A stretch of DNA of 64,000 nucleotides from Oculatella sp. LEGE 06141 (GTDB taxonomy: Bacteria; Cyanobacteriota; Cyanobacteriia; Elainellales; Elainellaceae). The notes under the pieces were generated by a model that ran no database searches, was not told the DNA's origin, and saw only the letters and a list, made by a program, of their open reading frames with translations. Positions 35,216 to 44,707 of the stretch are shown here, one piece after another. The stretch spans positions 88,308-152,307 of the forward strand of contig NZ_JADEWO010000010.1 in assembly GCF_015207605.1 (NCBI RefSeq), in the 5' to 3' direction. Each line of letters opens with the position of its first letter. Position 1 is the first letter of the stretch. The position numbers and the translations under genes were made by a program.

Positions 35216-36994
35216 TTACGATTCATCACCCCTGGTTGGGCAGTGGTAGAGATGGTATTTGTAGCCATCAAATACACGGCGATGATATTGGCGATCGGCA
35301 TAACACTGCTGCTCTCTCAAGTTGGCAGAGCTGTGGTAGTTGACTAGCCACACATCAAAGGGGCGTTGCAATTGAGACAAAATTCGCCGCAGTTTAGGGG
35401 TGGGGATGTGGCAGTTGGGGTCGTCAAGAGACGCACACTTTTGGTGATCTAAGAAAAAGAGCGGTTCCGGTGCAAAACTAGAGTGTTCTTGCCGTTCTAG
35501 CTCCAGAGCCAGACCCATCATGCGTCCGGTCTGCCCGTGCGTTTGGTGAGAAATGGTAATCAATATCGGCACGTGAGAGGCGTTCAAGATTTCGTGAATA
35601 ACGCGATCGGGTTGATGGGTCTTCTGGTAGGCCATGTTCCACCCGACAGAAAGGCTACCGATCATCCCCATCACTACGATCGCAACCACCGCCCATCGGC
35701 CAGGTTGAAACGGCTTAAACCAGGGTGACATGGCTTTGCGATCGCCCTTGTCAGCACTCTGCCACTCGCTGGCTAATGCTGCGCCTGCGATGGCTAGAAC
35801 CGCCGGAAAGTAAAAGAAGTGGTACCGAAAGGCGCTAGATAAATCAATGGCGAGAATGTAAGTAATGCCCAAAAACATGGCGATCGCCACGCCCACTAAG
35901 CCACCCAGGACTTGAACCGAGACCCGCAGGCGAGGGTGGTCATATTGGGTTTTTAAGCCGCGATACAGTTGGGGGACTGTCCAGAGAACGAGCAATACCA
36001 GAATGATCGCCGAAACAATCCCAGTCGGTTGCGAGACCGACTGAATCGGCAGCAGGTAAAGCATGGTGATCCATCCGGCAATGACTCGCGGCAATGGGTC
36101 GAGCCAGTCGATGCCAGCGCGATCGCTCTGCACAATCCACTGAGTGAGATCGCCATCCTGAACCGTTTGAATCGTGGGCAACCACACCACAATAGTGGCG
36201 GCAGTGCCCAACGCTACAGCAAACAGCCTGCCCCAGTAGGATGGATGCCAAACACCCCGCTCTCGCCAGCTTTGCATTAAACCCAGCAGAATCACAACGA
36301 TTCCTTCTGCAATTAACGTTAGCAAAAAGAAAAAATGAGTCGCCATGCCCAGGGCATTCACAATCACCCACAAAACGCCTATCCAGTGGGGTAGCGGACG
36401 GCGCTGTTTAATGGTTCGTGCCGCCACAATGAGACAACAAAACGATGCAATGCTCCACAACACTGGCAGCGTATAGTGGCGGGCTTCTTGAGCCAGATAA
36501 ATGCCAAACGGAGAAACCGCCATTAACACTGCCGAGCAATGCCCTACCAGGCGCGATCGAAATGCCAGCCAGCCCAGGCCAAACATGGCTGGAATAGACA
36601 ACACGCCAAAGAGAGCGGAGAGCGATCGCACCTGCCATGCTGTAACCAAGCCATCTGCGGTCGGTGGAAAGAGCTGTAGCCACAGATGCGTCAAAACAAA
36701 GTAAAGCGGCGGGTGGTTGCTCTCTGCGGCTAGAGAACCCACCACCGAACCGACACCAGCCTGTGGATGGGGACGCAAGAGTTGCAAGAGTGAATCGAGC
36801 GGAATCACCCGATCGAGCGGAATCGTGCGAAAGCTGTTGCCGAGGCTAAAAACAATGGTTGAAAACTCATCCGTCCAGAGCGGCTTCAAATCAAGGTTAG
36901 TGAAGCGTAAGCCAGTGCCAATGGCTATCCAAACCAGCAGCAAAATTGGATGAAACCAGGGATGTTCAGAAAACGCTTTTAGCCTGTGCCACAT
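35216..36994 (-). CDS. GT-C family membrane glycosyltransferase (PMT/ArnT-like)
   Basis: This polytopic membrane protein of 592 residues should transfer a sugar from a lipid-linked donor. The first loop contains LKPLWTDEFSTIVF, whose Asp-Glu pair is the usual GT-C catalytic signature, and about eleven hydrophobic helices follow. A soluble C-terminal part (about 455-592) ends at YHLYHCPTRGDES. The acceptor is unknown. It starts inside the end of the upstream class V PLP gene, with a 16-base overlap, so the two are translationally coupled. It is convergent with the TM0106 nuclease gene. GT-83/GT-39-like cyanobacterial proteins with this layout are common and uncharacterised. Confidence 0.8.
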   Translation of the reverse strand: MWHRLKAFSEHPWFHPILLLVWIAIGTGLRFTNLDLKPLWTDEFSTIVFSLGNSFRTIPLDRVIPLDSLLQLLRPHPQAGVGSVVGSLAAESNHPPLYFVLTHLWLQLFPPTADGLVTAWQVRSLSALFGVLSIPAMFGLGWLAFRSRLVGHCSAVLMAVSPFGIYLAQEARHYTLPVLWSIASFCCLIVAARTIKQRRPLPHWIGVLWVIVNALGMATHFFFLLTLIAEGIVVILLGLMQSWRERGVWHPSYWGRLFAVALGTAATIVVWLPTIQTVQDGDLTQWIVQSDRAGIDWLDPLPRVIAGWITMLYLLPIQSVSQPTGIVSAIILVLLVLWTVPQLYRGLKTQYDHPRLRVSVQVLGGLVGVAIAMFLGITYILAIDLSSAFRYHFFYFPAVLAIAGAALASEWQSADKGDRKAMSPWFKPFQPGRWAVVAIVVMGMIGSLSVGWNMAYQKTHQPDRVIHEILNASHVPILITISHQTHGQTGRMMGLALELERQEHSSFAPEPLFFLDHQKCASLDDPNCHIPTPKLRRILSQLQRPFDVWLVNYHSSANLREQQCYADRQYHRRVFDGYKYHLYHCPTRGDES

Positions 36995-38178
36995 TGCAGA
37001 TCCACCAGTGCCCTAGCCAAAACATCATAATCTGACAGTGTGTTGTAAAGCTGCGCCGAGACTCGCACCATCCACGGTGGGGAATGCCAGGGAACGACCG
37101 GAACTTCAATCTGGTAGCGATCGAACAAACTCTGTTTTAGCTTATCAGCTAGCCTCTCAGCAGTTCCCATCGATAAGGGAACCACTGCCATCGAGCCAAT
37201 CATCTCTTCTGGACAGGGAGGCGCTACATTTAAGGCATCACACAGGCGTTGTCTGGCGGCCAATGCCATCGAGCGGTTGTGAGACATAACAGCGCTCCAC
37301 CCTCCTGGCATCAGCGATCCAATCAACCGAATCGCCTCCGGCACACAGAGATAGGCCGTTGGGTCTGCGGTTCCTGTCCAGTCAAACTCCAGGTGAAAGC
37401 GAGAACGGTCAGTACGGGGTGAATTAGCGCCATGACTAATCACCAGTGGACGAATTGCCGCCTGTTTCTCTGGTCGTACGTAAAGAAATGCGGCTCCTTT
37501 AGGGGCACAGAGCCATTTGTGGCAGTTTCCGGTGTAGTAGGTTGCTCCCAGTGCGTTGAGTTGCAGCGGTACCATTCCCGGCGCATGGGCACCATCAACC
37601 AAAACGTCAACGCCCTGAGCCGTTAGGGACTGTACGATCGCCTCAATTGGAAATATCATTCCAGTCTGGCTGGTCACATGATCCAGGAGAACCAGCCTGG
37701 TTCTGGACGATAGGTGAGCCAACAGGATGTCTAGAATGCAATCGGCAGAGGCGATCGGAAAGGGGATATCTGCAACTATAACCCTGGCACCCGAGCGTTC
37801 TGCCGCAAAATTCAGGGCGTTGCGAGAGGCGTTGTACTCATGATTGGTGGTTAACAGTTCATCGCCAGCCTGAAAGGTGAGAGAACGCAACACCGTGTTA
37901 ATGCCCGTTGTCGCATTGGGGACAAAGACGACATCAGCTTCATCGGCACCAACAAAGCTGGCTAACTCGTTCCGGGCAGCATCTAACAGCGGTTCTAATT
38001 CTCGTTCAAAGAAACGCAATGGTTCCAGTTCGAGCTGTGCCTGGAGCGATCGCTGCTTCTCTAATACTGCCGTTGGGCAAGCGCCAAACGAGCCGTGATT
38101 GAGAAACCGAATCGACGGATCAATCGACCAATGCTGAGCATAGGGACTAGATAAGGTCGGTAGACTTTCTGACAGCAT
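36979..38178 (-). CDS. Class V PLP enzyme, isopenicillin N epimerase-like
   Basis: This is a second pyridoxal-phosphate enzyme of the class V family, in the branch annotated as isopenicillin N epimerase/cysteine desulfurase-like. Key elements are FLNHGSFGACPTAVLEKQ at the start, the cofactor Asp region VDVLVDGAHAPGMVPL and the Schiff-base lysine in YYTGNCHKWLCAPKGAAFLY. It differs clearly from the cystine-lyase-like gene at 31707 and is not a local duplicate. I use ATG 38178; a TTG three codons upstream is the alternative. Its substrate is unknown, as most such epimerase-like enzymes do not make beta-lactams. Its end overlaps the glycosyltransferase gene. Confidence 0.8.
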   Translation of the reverse strand: MLSESLPTLSSPYAQHWSIDPSIRFLNHGSFGACPTAVLEKQRSLQAQLELEPLRFFERELEPLLDAARNELASFVGADEADVVFVPNATTGINTVLRSLTFQAGDELLTTNHEYNASRNALNFAAERSGARVIVADIPFPIASADCILDILLAHLSSRTRLVLLDHVTSQTGMIFPIEAIVQSLTAQGVDVLVDGAHAPGMVPLQLNALGATYYTGNCHKWLCAPKGAAFLYVRPEKQAAIRPLVISHGANSPRTDRSRFHLEFDWTGTADPTAYLCVPEAIRLIGSLMPGGWSAVMSHNRSMALAARQRLCDALNVAPPCPEEMIGSMAVVPLSMGTAERLADKLKQSLFDRYQIEVPVVPWHSPPWMVRVSAQLYNTLSDYDVLARALVDLQCGTG

Positions 38179-38297
38179 AATGGCCAAGGTCAGTCATTAA
38201 AACTCATACACAGAGTCAGGAGCCACAGGTCGGGCGGCAGGTTGAATGGGTTGAGAAGGTCTGATTGGGACTCGCGGTTCTCACCGCTTACTCACCC

Positions 38298-38999
38298 TCA
38301 TAGCTTACTGATGTTGGCTTGGCGTTGGCGCAAAATAAACTCGGCGATCGCCAAATCAACTGGAGTTGTTACCTTCAAATTGGTTTCTTCCCCTTCCACA
38401 ATATGCACTGGCAAGCCACACTGTTCAAATAAAGCCGCATCGTCCGTTACTTCCCACCCCTGTTCCACACCTTCAGTGTGACAGTGAAGCAAGGTTTGCA
38501 CCTCAAAGCCCTGTGGGGTTTGAGCCGCCCAAAGCTGGTTGCGATCGGGCGTACTTTCAATCACTTGAGTTTGGGAATTGACGACTTTAATGGTGTCTTT
38601 AACCGGCACCGCCGCAATGAAGCCCGAGTAGGTTTGCAGCGCTTCAGAGCAGCGATCGAACAGTTCCGGCGTTACCAAACAGCGGGCACCATCGTGAATC
38701 AGGACGCGATCGGCCTCATTTGGAAGCCCTTGTAACCCACAGTAAACAGATTCTTGCCGGGTGGTTCCCCCTTGAATGAAATGAACCGATTCCCCCAGTC
38801 CTACGCCAAGCCCAATCTCCTTGAAATCCGGCCAGTCGTGCGGTTGACCAATGATGCCAATCCACTCGATATGGCGAGAAGCCTTAGCGGCTAGCAGCGT
38901 CCAGGCTAACAACGGCTGGCCTAATAGCGGCAACAGCAACTTATTCCGGGTGTGCCCCATCCGTCGCCCTGACCCGGCTGCTGGAATAAGTAAGTGCAC
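38298..38999 (-). CDS. ispD: 2-C-methyl-D-erythritol 4-phosphate cytidylyltransferase
   Basis: IspD joins CTP and methylerythritol phosphate in the MEP pathway to isoprenoids, needed for carotenoids, phytol and quinones. The nucleotide-binding loop is [20 protein letters not shown]. The later conserved parts are [38 protein letters not shown] and [10 protein letters not shown], and the C-terminus ends [13 protein letters not shown] start at GTG 38999, because AAGGGAGCGATC precedes it and families begin immediately before the LIPAAGSG loop; an upstream frame from 39035 adds 12 residues. The resulting 233 residues match the family. ispF is not adjacent. The gene lies directly downstream of polA on the same strand. 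Confidence 0.96.
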   Translation of the reverse strand: MHLLIPAAGSGRRMGHTRNKLLLPLLGQPLLAWTLLAAKASRHIEWIGIIGQPHDWPDFKEIGLGVGLGESVHFIQGGTTRQESVYCGLQGLPNEADRVLIHDGARCLVTPELFDRCSEALQTYSGFIAAVPVKDTIKVVNSQTQVIESTPDRNQLWAAQTPQGFEVQTLLHCHTEGVEQGWEVTDDAALFEQCGLPVHIVEGEETNLKVTTPVDLAIAEFILRQRQANISKL

Positions 39000-39097
39000 G
39001 ATCGCTCCCTTATGACTCCTTTCACACTGTGCCACACATCAGCGCCATTTCTACCCAGATGCCGCTCGTTGAAGCCCACTAGCGTTACGTCCTGCGA

Positions 39098-42034
39098 TTA
39101 CTTTGTCTCCATCCAGTTGGAGCCAGCGTGTACTTCAACCATCAGCGGCACACTTAGATCGGCAGCCGATTCCATCGTTGATTTGATTTGGGGTTGCAGG
39201 TCGTTCCAATCGTCGGGATGGACTTCAAACACCAATTCATCGTGAACTTGCAGCAACAGGTCAGCTCTGTAACCACTCAGTACGTCGGTTAACTTCACCA
39301 TTGCCACTTTGATGATGTCGGCACTGGAGCCTTGAATGGGGGCGTTGGCCGCCGCCCGCAACATCTGAGCGTCGTATTGGTCGCGGGTTTTCACTTTGCT
39401 TAAATCAATGGCTTCAGGTGAGTTGCCCCGCAGTTTGCGGATGCTGTCGCTACCAAAATTGAAATAGCGCCGCCGCCCCATGATGGTTTCAACGTAGCCG
39501 TGTGCGATCGCCTCTTGCTGCATTTTCTGCAAATAGCCAAACACCAGAGGATAGCGTTCGTTGAAGCGATCGATAAACACCTGAGCCTGCGAACGGGCTA
39601 CCCCCGCTTCCCTGGCAAACCGAGAAGCACCCATGCCATAAATCACGCCAAAGTTGATGATCTTACCCAATCGCCGCTCTTCAGAGGTAATGGTTTCCTT
39701 CTCTAACAGCAGTTGTGCCGTCAGCGTATGCACATCCTGATTGTTGCGGTAGGTATCTAGTAAGACGGGTTCCTGGCTCAGGTGCGCCAGAATGCGTAGC
39801 TCAATTTGTGAATAGTCAGCCGCCACCAATAGCCTTCCCGGTTCGGGCACAAACGCCGCTCGAATTTGACGGCTAAAGGCCGTACGGATGGGAATATTTT
39901 GCAGGTTCGGGCTGGAAGAGGATAGCCGTCCGGTCGAGGTAATGGCCTGGTTGAAATCGGTATGCACTCGCTGAGTCTTGGGGTGAACCAGAACTGGCAA
40001 ACCGTCTACATAGGTGGATTTCAGTTTGGATAAGGTGCGATGCTCCAGGATCAAATCCACAACGGCATGATCGCCCTGTAACTTCTCCAGCGTCGCAGCA
40101 TCGGTAGAGTAACCCGTTTTAATTTTGCGCGATTTGCGGCGATCGAGTCCCAACTTTTCAAACAGCAAATCGCTCAGTTGCTTGGGCGAGCCGAGGTTAA
40201 AGGTTTCTCCAGCCAGCTCATAGGCTTTGGTTTCGATCGCCGCCAGGTCTTTCTCTAGCCGTTGCGAAAATTGCTTGAGATACGCCTGGTCAATCCGAAT
40301 ACCGCGATACTCCATCTCTGCCAGAACAGGCTCCAGCGGCACTTCCACTTCTAGCAGCAGCTTAAGCAAGCGTGGATAGTCTTCCAGTTCTGCCCTTAGC
40401 TTTGGCCTCAGGTTATAGGTAACATAGGCATCCATGCCGCAGTAGTTCGCCACTGGCTCAATGTTGAGATCGGCAATGGTTTTGCCTTTGGGCACCAGGT
40501 CGCTATAGCTTTGAGACATCACTCCCAGATACTTCAGCCCTAACTCGCTCAGGCTGTGGCTGTTGTCTGGGTTCAGCACATAACTCGCCAGCATCGTATC
40601 GAAAACCACTCCCGTCAGCTTAATGCCCTGGCAACGGAAGATCAGGCGATCGAACTTAGCATTTTGCAGCACTTTGGGATAGTCGGCACTTTCCAAAATG
40701 GGACGCAACCCTTCCAGGGCGATCGCCAGATCCAAATTATTTCCGGCTTTATGCCCCAGGGGAATATAAGCCACATCGGTTGGTTCCGCCCCCCAGCAGC
40801 AGCCAATTCCCACCAGGTCGGCATCATGGGGCTTCAGGGCACTGGTTTCTGTATCCCACGCCACGGGAGTATCTGGATCGGTAAAGGTTTTGAGGCGATC
40901 GATCAATGCCGTTAGCTGCTCAGGCGTGTCGATAATCTGGGGTTTGAGGTCGATCGTAGGCCGATTTTGCGCTTCCTCTGTTTCTTCAGCGCTAAAAAAC
41001 CACAGATCTCCATCTTCCTTAAAATCGGGCACGGTTTCCTGGGCAGCCAGAACCTCTCCCGTTCTCTCAGAAAAGTCGGTATCGGATTCTTCAGACGGGG
41101 TACCGCCAAACCGCCGCTGAATTTGCCCAATTTTGCTAATAAACGAGCGAAACTCTAGCTGTTCTAGTAAAGGCATTAAGGTGTCATTGTCAAAGCCTTG
41201 CAGTTTGCAGTCCTCCAGGCTCATCTCTAGCGGCACACCTAAATGAATCTGCGCCATATATTGCGAATGGCGAGCGTCATTTGCTCCTGCTTCCAGTTTC
41301 TTTTTAACGGCACCTTTGATCTCGTCTAACGAATCATAGATCTTCTCCAGTGAGCCGTAGGTCGTTAGTAGCTGAACGGCAGTTTTCTCGCCAATGCCCT
41401 TTACACCCGGAATATTGTCGGATGGATCACCACAGAGGGCTTTGTAATCTACCACCTGCGAGGGCAAAACGCCCAATTTCTCTTTGACTTCCTCAAACCC
41501 AAATTCTCTGGGTGGCGGCGTTCCCCGGCCATAGGTAGTGCTGAGGTAGAGAATAGTGGTTTGATTCTCCGGATCAACCAACTGAAATAGGTCGCGATCG
41601 CCCGTCAACACCTTCACCCGAAACCCTTCCTGGCTGGCTCGTCGAGCCAGCGTCCCAATCACATCGTCGGCCTCGTAGCCCGGAGCCGTCAAAATCGATA
41701 GATTGAGCGCTTCCAGCAGGGCTTTGAGGTTTTCTAAATCAGGCTTGAAGTCTTCCGGCGCTTCGGGTCTGCCTTCCTTATAGGTTTCATCTGCATCATG
41801 CCGAAATGTTGGCATTCCCAAGTCAAAGGCCACCGCCACATAGTCTGGTTTCTCAAGCTCAACGGTATCCAGCAAGGCTTTTAAGAAGCCATAGCTAACA
41901 CTCGTTGGAATTCCAGTTGAGGTTCGCAGACCGCCATCGCGTCCTTTGGCATGGGCAAAATACGAGCGGAACGCCAGGGAATGTCCGTCAATAAGCACGA
42001 TCGTCGGTTGGATTGCAGTAGAAGCTTGAGACAT
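39098..42034 (-). CDS. polA: DNA polymerase I
   Basis: PolA fills repair gaps and removes RNA primers. At 978 residues all three domains are present. The 5'-3' exonuclease domain (1-310) has IVLIDGHSLAFRSYFA and CGDPSDNIPGVKGIGEKTA. The 3'-5' domain (about 360-560) keeps its metal ligands: AWDTETSALKPHDADLVGIG, AKFDRLIF and YCGMDAYVTYN, so proofreading should be active, unlike in several bacterial lineages. The polymerase domain (about 570-978) has VAADYSQIELRILAHLSQEP, the O-helix RRLGKIINFGVIYGMG and the C-terminal VHDELVFEVH. The phenylalanine on the O-helix favours deoxynucleotides. It is a single gene ahead of ispD. Confidence 0.98.
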   Translation of the reverse strand: MSQASTAIQPTIVLIDGHSLAFRSYFAHAKGRDGGLRTSTGIPTSVSYGFLKALLDTVELEKPDYVAVAFDLGMPTFRHDADETYKEGRPEAPEDFKPDLENLKALLEALNLSILTAPGYEADDVIGTLARRASQEGFRVKVLTGDRDLFQLVDPENQTTILYLSTTYGRGTPPPREFGFEEVKEKLGVLPSQVVDYKALCGDPSDNIPGVKGIGEKTAVQLLTTYGSLEKIYDSLDEIKGAVKKKLEAGANDARHSQYMAQIHLGVPLEMSLEDCKLQGFDNDTLMPLLEQLEFRSFISKIGQIQRRFGGTPSEESDTDFSERTGEVLAAQETVPDFKEDGDLWFFSAEETEEAQNRPTIDLKPQIIDTPEQLTALIDRLKTFTDPDTPVAWDTETSALKPHDADLVGIGCCWGAEPTDVAYIPLGHKAGNNLDLAIALEGLRPILESADYPKVLQNAKFDRLIFRCQGIKLTGVVFDTMLASYVLNPDNSHSLSELGLKYLGVMSQSYSDLVPKGKTIADLNIEPVANYCGMDAYVTYNLRPKLRAELEDYPRLLKLLLEVEVPLEPVLAEMEYRGIRIDQAYLKQFSQRLEKDLAAIETKAYELAGETFNLGSPKQLSDLLFEKLGLDRRKSRKIKTGYSTDAATLEKLQGDHAVVDLILEHRTLSKLKSTYVDGLPVLVHPKTQRVHTDFNQAITSTGRLSSSSPNLQNIPIRTAFSRQIRAAFVPEPGRLLVAADYSQIELRILAHLSQEPVLLDTYRNNQDVHTLTAQLLLEKETITSEERRLGKIINFGVIYGMGASRFAREAGVARSQAQVFIDRFNERYPLVFGYLQKMQQEAIAHGYVETIMGRRRYFNFGSDSIRKLRGNSPEAIDLSKVKTRDQYDAQMLRAAANAPIQGSSADIIKVAMVKLTDVLSGYRADLLLQVHDELVFEVHPDDWNDLQPQIKSTMESAADLSVPLMVEVHAGSNWMETK

Positions 42035-42376
42035 ATCCGAAGTCAGATGGGATTAAACCTGAGACAGCGAGTCTGCCAAATTAGTCGCGGCAGATCTCAA
42101 TGTTTCTAGTCTAGATGGGTACTAGTAGAGAAGACTGGTCTTTACCACTTGTCTCCATAAATTGAGTCTGCCGATGTCCAGATTCGGCTTCGGGCACCTT
42201 ATTTTCTGCCGAAAAGTCATGTCTGACTGCACCACAACTCGGTTGAACAGTCCGCCCCTTCCAGGTCGATCGGTGGCGCGTGAGCCAGAGGAACTGTTCC
42301 GGCCAGAAAGGGGCGCATCTAGAACATGGTTTACATCTACGTTCGCTTAACCTTGGTTGTCGTGGCCTGCCTGTCG
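42035..42376. other. Divergent intergenic region before the GT4 gene
   Basis: No supported gene or strong hairpin is visible. A short frame at 42162-42350 has no family features. It must contain promoters for polA (leftward) and the glycosyltransferase (rightward). Confidence 0.35.
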
Positions 42377-43528
42377 ATGCTGAATAAACTTGCTAAACCG
42401 CCGCATTTTTTCTTGTTATTCCCTAATATTTTTGGCTTCAAGGGCGGCATTCAGGTTTATTCGGCTTACCTGCTAGAAGCGCTACAAAATCTTCATCCCA
42501 ATGCCCACTACAGCGTTTTTCTCAAATACGATGCTGACGTTTCACCCGGCGATTCGTTCTTAGAACAAACGACGTTTCACTGTTTTGGTCGTTTGCCTCG
42601 CTGGCTGCAAAGCCTCGCCATGCTGCTGAATATTGTTCTACGGGGAGTTTGGCACCGTCCAAAACTGCTGATCTGCACTCACGTCAACTATGCTGTCGTT
42701 GGGTTTTGGTTAAAGCAAGTGGCTCGGACGCCTTATTGGGTGGTTATCCACGGCTTAGAAGGTTGGAATATTGCCAATCGCCACCAGGTTCGAGCATTGC
42801 AACAGGCCGATCGCATCATTGCGGTTAGCCACTACACGCGCGATCGCCTCATCCAGGAACAGCGGCTTGATCCACAAAAGGTGGTTGTTTTACCCAATAC
42901 GTTTGATGCCGATCGGTTTCAAATTAACGCCAAACCCGCCTACCTGCTGCAGGAATATAGCCTGACTTCAACCCAGCCAGTTATCTTAACCGTGAGCCGA
43001 CTGGGGCGTTTTGCTCGCTACAAAGGCTACGATAAAGTCGTTCAAGCCCTACCCTACATTCGTCAGCACATTCCCCAGGTACATTATCTAATTGTGGGGA
43101 AAGGAGACGATCGCCCCCGCATTGAGGCATTGATCGACCAACTCAATTTGCAAGATTGCGTCACTCTGGCTGGTTTTGTAGCCGACGAACAGTTGTCTGA
43201 CTATTACAATCTTTGCGATATCTTTGCCCTGCCAAGCCAGGGGGAAGGATTTGGCATCGTTTATCTGGAAGCGCTTGCCTCTGGCAAACCCGTGTTGGCT
43301 GGAAATCGAGACGGCTCCAGCGATCCATTAGCCAGCGGTAAGCTGGGATGTCTGGTCGATCCAGACAATATTGAGGCGATCGCCCAAACGCTCGTCCAAA
43401 TTTTGCAGGGTACCTATCCTAACCCTCAGCTCTATCAACCCGATCTGCTCCGCCGCAAAACCGTTGAAGCGTATGAGTTTCCTCAATTTCAATCGACCCT
43501 ACAGCAACTACTCAAAACATTAACCTGA
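42377..43528 (+). CDS. GT4-family glycosyltransferase
   Basis: This cytosolic or membrane-associated enzyme transfers sugars from nucleotide donors and belongs to GT-B family 4. The N-terminal acceptor domain has NIFGFKGGIQVYSAYLLEAL with the usual glycine loop. The C-terminal donor domain shows LTVSRLGRFARYKGYDKVV, IVGKGDDRPRIEALI and the signature E-X7-E region LPSQGEGFGIVYLEALASGK, where the two glutamates bind the donor. I place the start at ATG 42377, giving about 383 residues. A frame from 42326 would add a hydrophobic stretch that is unlikely to be translated. It is probably for exopolysaccharide or lipopolysaccharide. It stands alone and is convergent with the cation transporter gene. 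Confidence 0.87.
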   Translation: MLNKLAKPPHFFLLFPNIFGFKGGIQVYSAYLLEALQNLHPNAHYSVFLKYDADVSPGDSFLEQTTFHCFGRLPRWLQSLAMLLNIVLRGVWHRPKLLICTHVNYAVVGFWLKQVARTPYWVVIHGLEGWNIANRHQVRALQQADRIIAVSHYTRDRLIQEQRLDPQKVVVLPNTFDADRFQINAKPAYLLQEYSLTSTQPVILTVSRLGRFARYKGYDKVVQALPYIRQHIPQVHYLIVGKGDDRPRIEALIDQLNLQDCVTLAGFVADEQLSDYYNLCDIFALPSQGEGFGIVYLEALASGKPVLAGNRDGSSDPLASGKLGCLVDPDNIEAIAQTLVQILQGTYPNPQLYQPDLLRRKTVEAYEFPQFQSTLQQLLKTLT

Positions 43529-43581
43529 CCCCAACGGCCAGCAGAGCAACGGCTGATAAGCTCCCTGCTAAAGCTAGCGGT

Positions 43582-44538
43582 TTAACTTAAGCCACGCTGA
43601 GACCGTTTGCTTTTCATGGCACTAATGTTGAGCCGCCGAGATTGCTCCAGGCGGTTGGCTTCGGTATCGGCGTGAATCTTGACCTGAACGGGGCCATATC
43701 GCTCCCGAATCGCACCTTCGACCCGTTCTGCAATCAGGTTAGCCGCAGACATAAACTCTGGATGCAAGATCAGATGCATTTCAACTAAAACCTGTCGGCC
43801 AACCAGCCCTCTAGAACGAACGTGATGACATTGGGTTACTCCTTCCACTTGATAGGCGATTTGTGCCAGAGATTCAGGGGCGATCGCCACCTGTTGCACC
43901 AGGAGAGGCAGTTGCCAGTTCAGCACCCGCCAGAGGCTAATCACCGTCAAACCAACCAGAGCGATCGCCATCATTGGATCGAGCCAAACAAAACCCTGCG
44001 ATACGCCCACCAACCCAACCAGCACAACAATGGTCAGCCAGGTATCGCGCAGCATATGGTCTGCATTGAGCCGCAGGGCAGAACTCTCCAGCACCCTTGA
44101 CTCGTAGCGCTCAAACAATACCAGACAGGTGTTAATTGCCACTGCCACGCCCAACAGTTGTACCAACGGCAGATCAATCTGAGTTGGAAAGGGCAACGGC
44201 TGGTTCTGGGTAGCCGCCTGAAGCTGCTCTACCGAGAGATTGAGCAGGTTAAACCCGCTGAATCCTAAAAACGCAACCAGTAAAAGCACACCTGCCGTTT
44301 CTCGTTTGCCATAACTCCACACTTCGCGACCAATGGGGCGAGGAGCAGATGTAACCGCCAACAGACTCAAACCAATGCTAAAACTGTCAATTAATGTATG
44401 TAGTGCGTCGGCTAACAAACTGAGCGATCGGGTTGCCCAGCCAGCCCAAATCTTCACTGCTAAAACTAGTAGCGTGATCCACAGGGTCACTAGTAGCAGT
44501 TGAAAACTTGCTCGTCGCCGATTACGTGCCTCAGTCAT
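43582..44538 (-). CDS. Cation diffusion facilitator (CDF) family metal exporter
   Basis: This inner membrane transporter exchanges divalent metal for protons. Six hydrophobic helices are visible, and the intramembrane metal site is formed by LLADALHTLIDSFSIG and RLNADHMLRDTWLT, each giving a His and an Asp (HxxxD twice), which suits Zn or Fe rather than Mn. The cytoplasmic C-terminal domain (about 205-290) contains VQVEMHLILHPE-type secondary elements and conserved acidic/His residues. I prefer ATG 44538; ATG 44568 would add ten residues. It lies alone between a glycosyltransferase and a Cof hydrolase. The transported metal is inferred only. Confidence 0.86.
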   Translation of the reverse strand: MTEARNRRRASFQLLLVTLWITLLVLAVKIWAGWATRSLSLLADALHTLIDSFSIGLSLLAVTSAPRPIGREVWSYGKRETAGVLLLVAFLGFSGFNLLNLSVEQLQAATQNQPLPFPTQIDLPLVQLLGVAVAINTCLVLFERYESRVLESSALRLNADHMLRDTWLTIVVLVGLVGVSQGFVWLDPMMAIALVGLTVISLWRVLNWQLPLLVQQVAIAPESLAQIAYQVEGVTQCHHVRSRGLVGRQVLVEMHLILHPEFMSAANLIAERVEGAIRERYGPVQVKIHADTEANRLEQSRRLNISAMKSKRSQRGLS

Positions 44539-44707
44539 AGCCCACAGGCTAGCACGGAACATCACCATTGCATGACGGTATGATGCCCCACAGTCATTCC
44601 AGTTGCAATTCTAGATTGAACTTCAAATCAAACGGACGGTTGGTAATCGGGCATTGGGCGCTAGACTGGCTAATGTCTGGTCTAACGTTCTTTAACCATT
44701 CATCATC

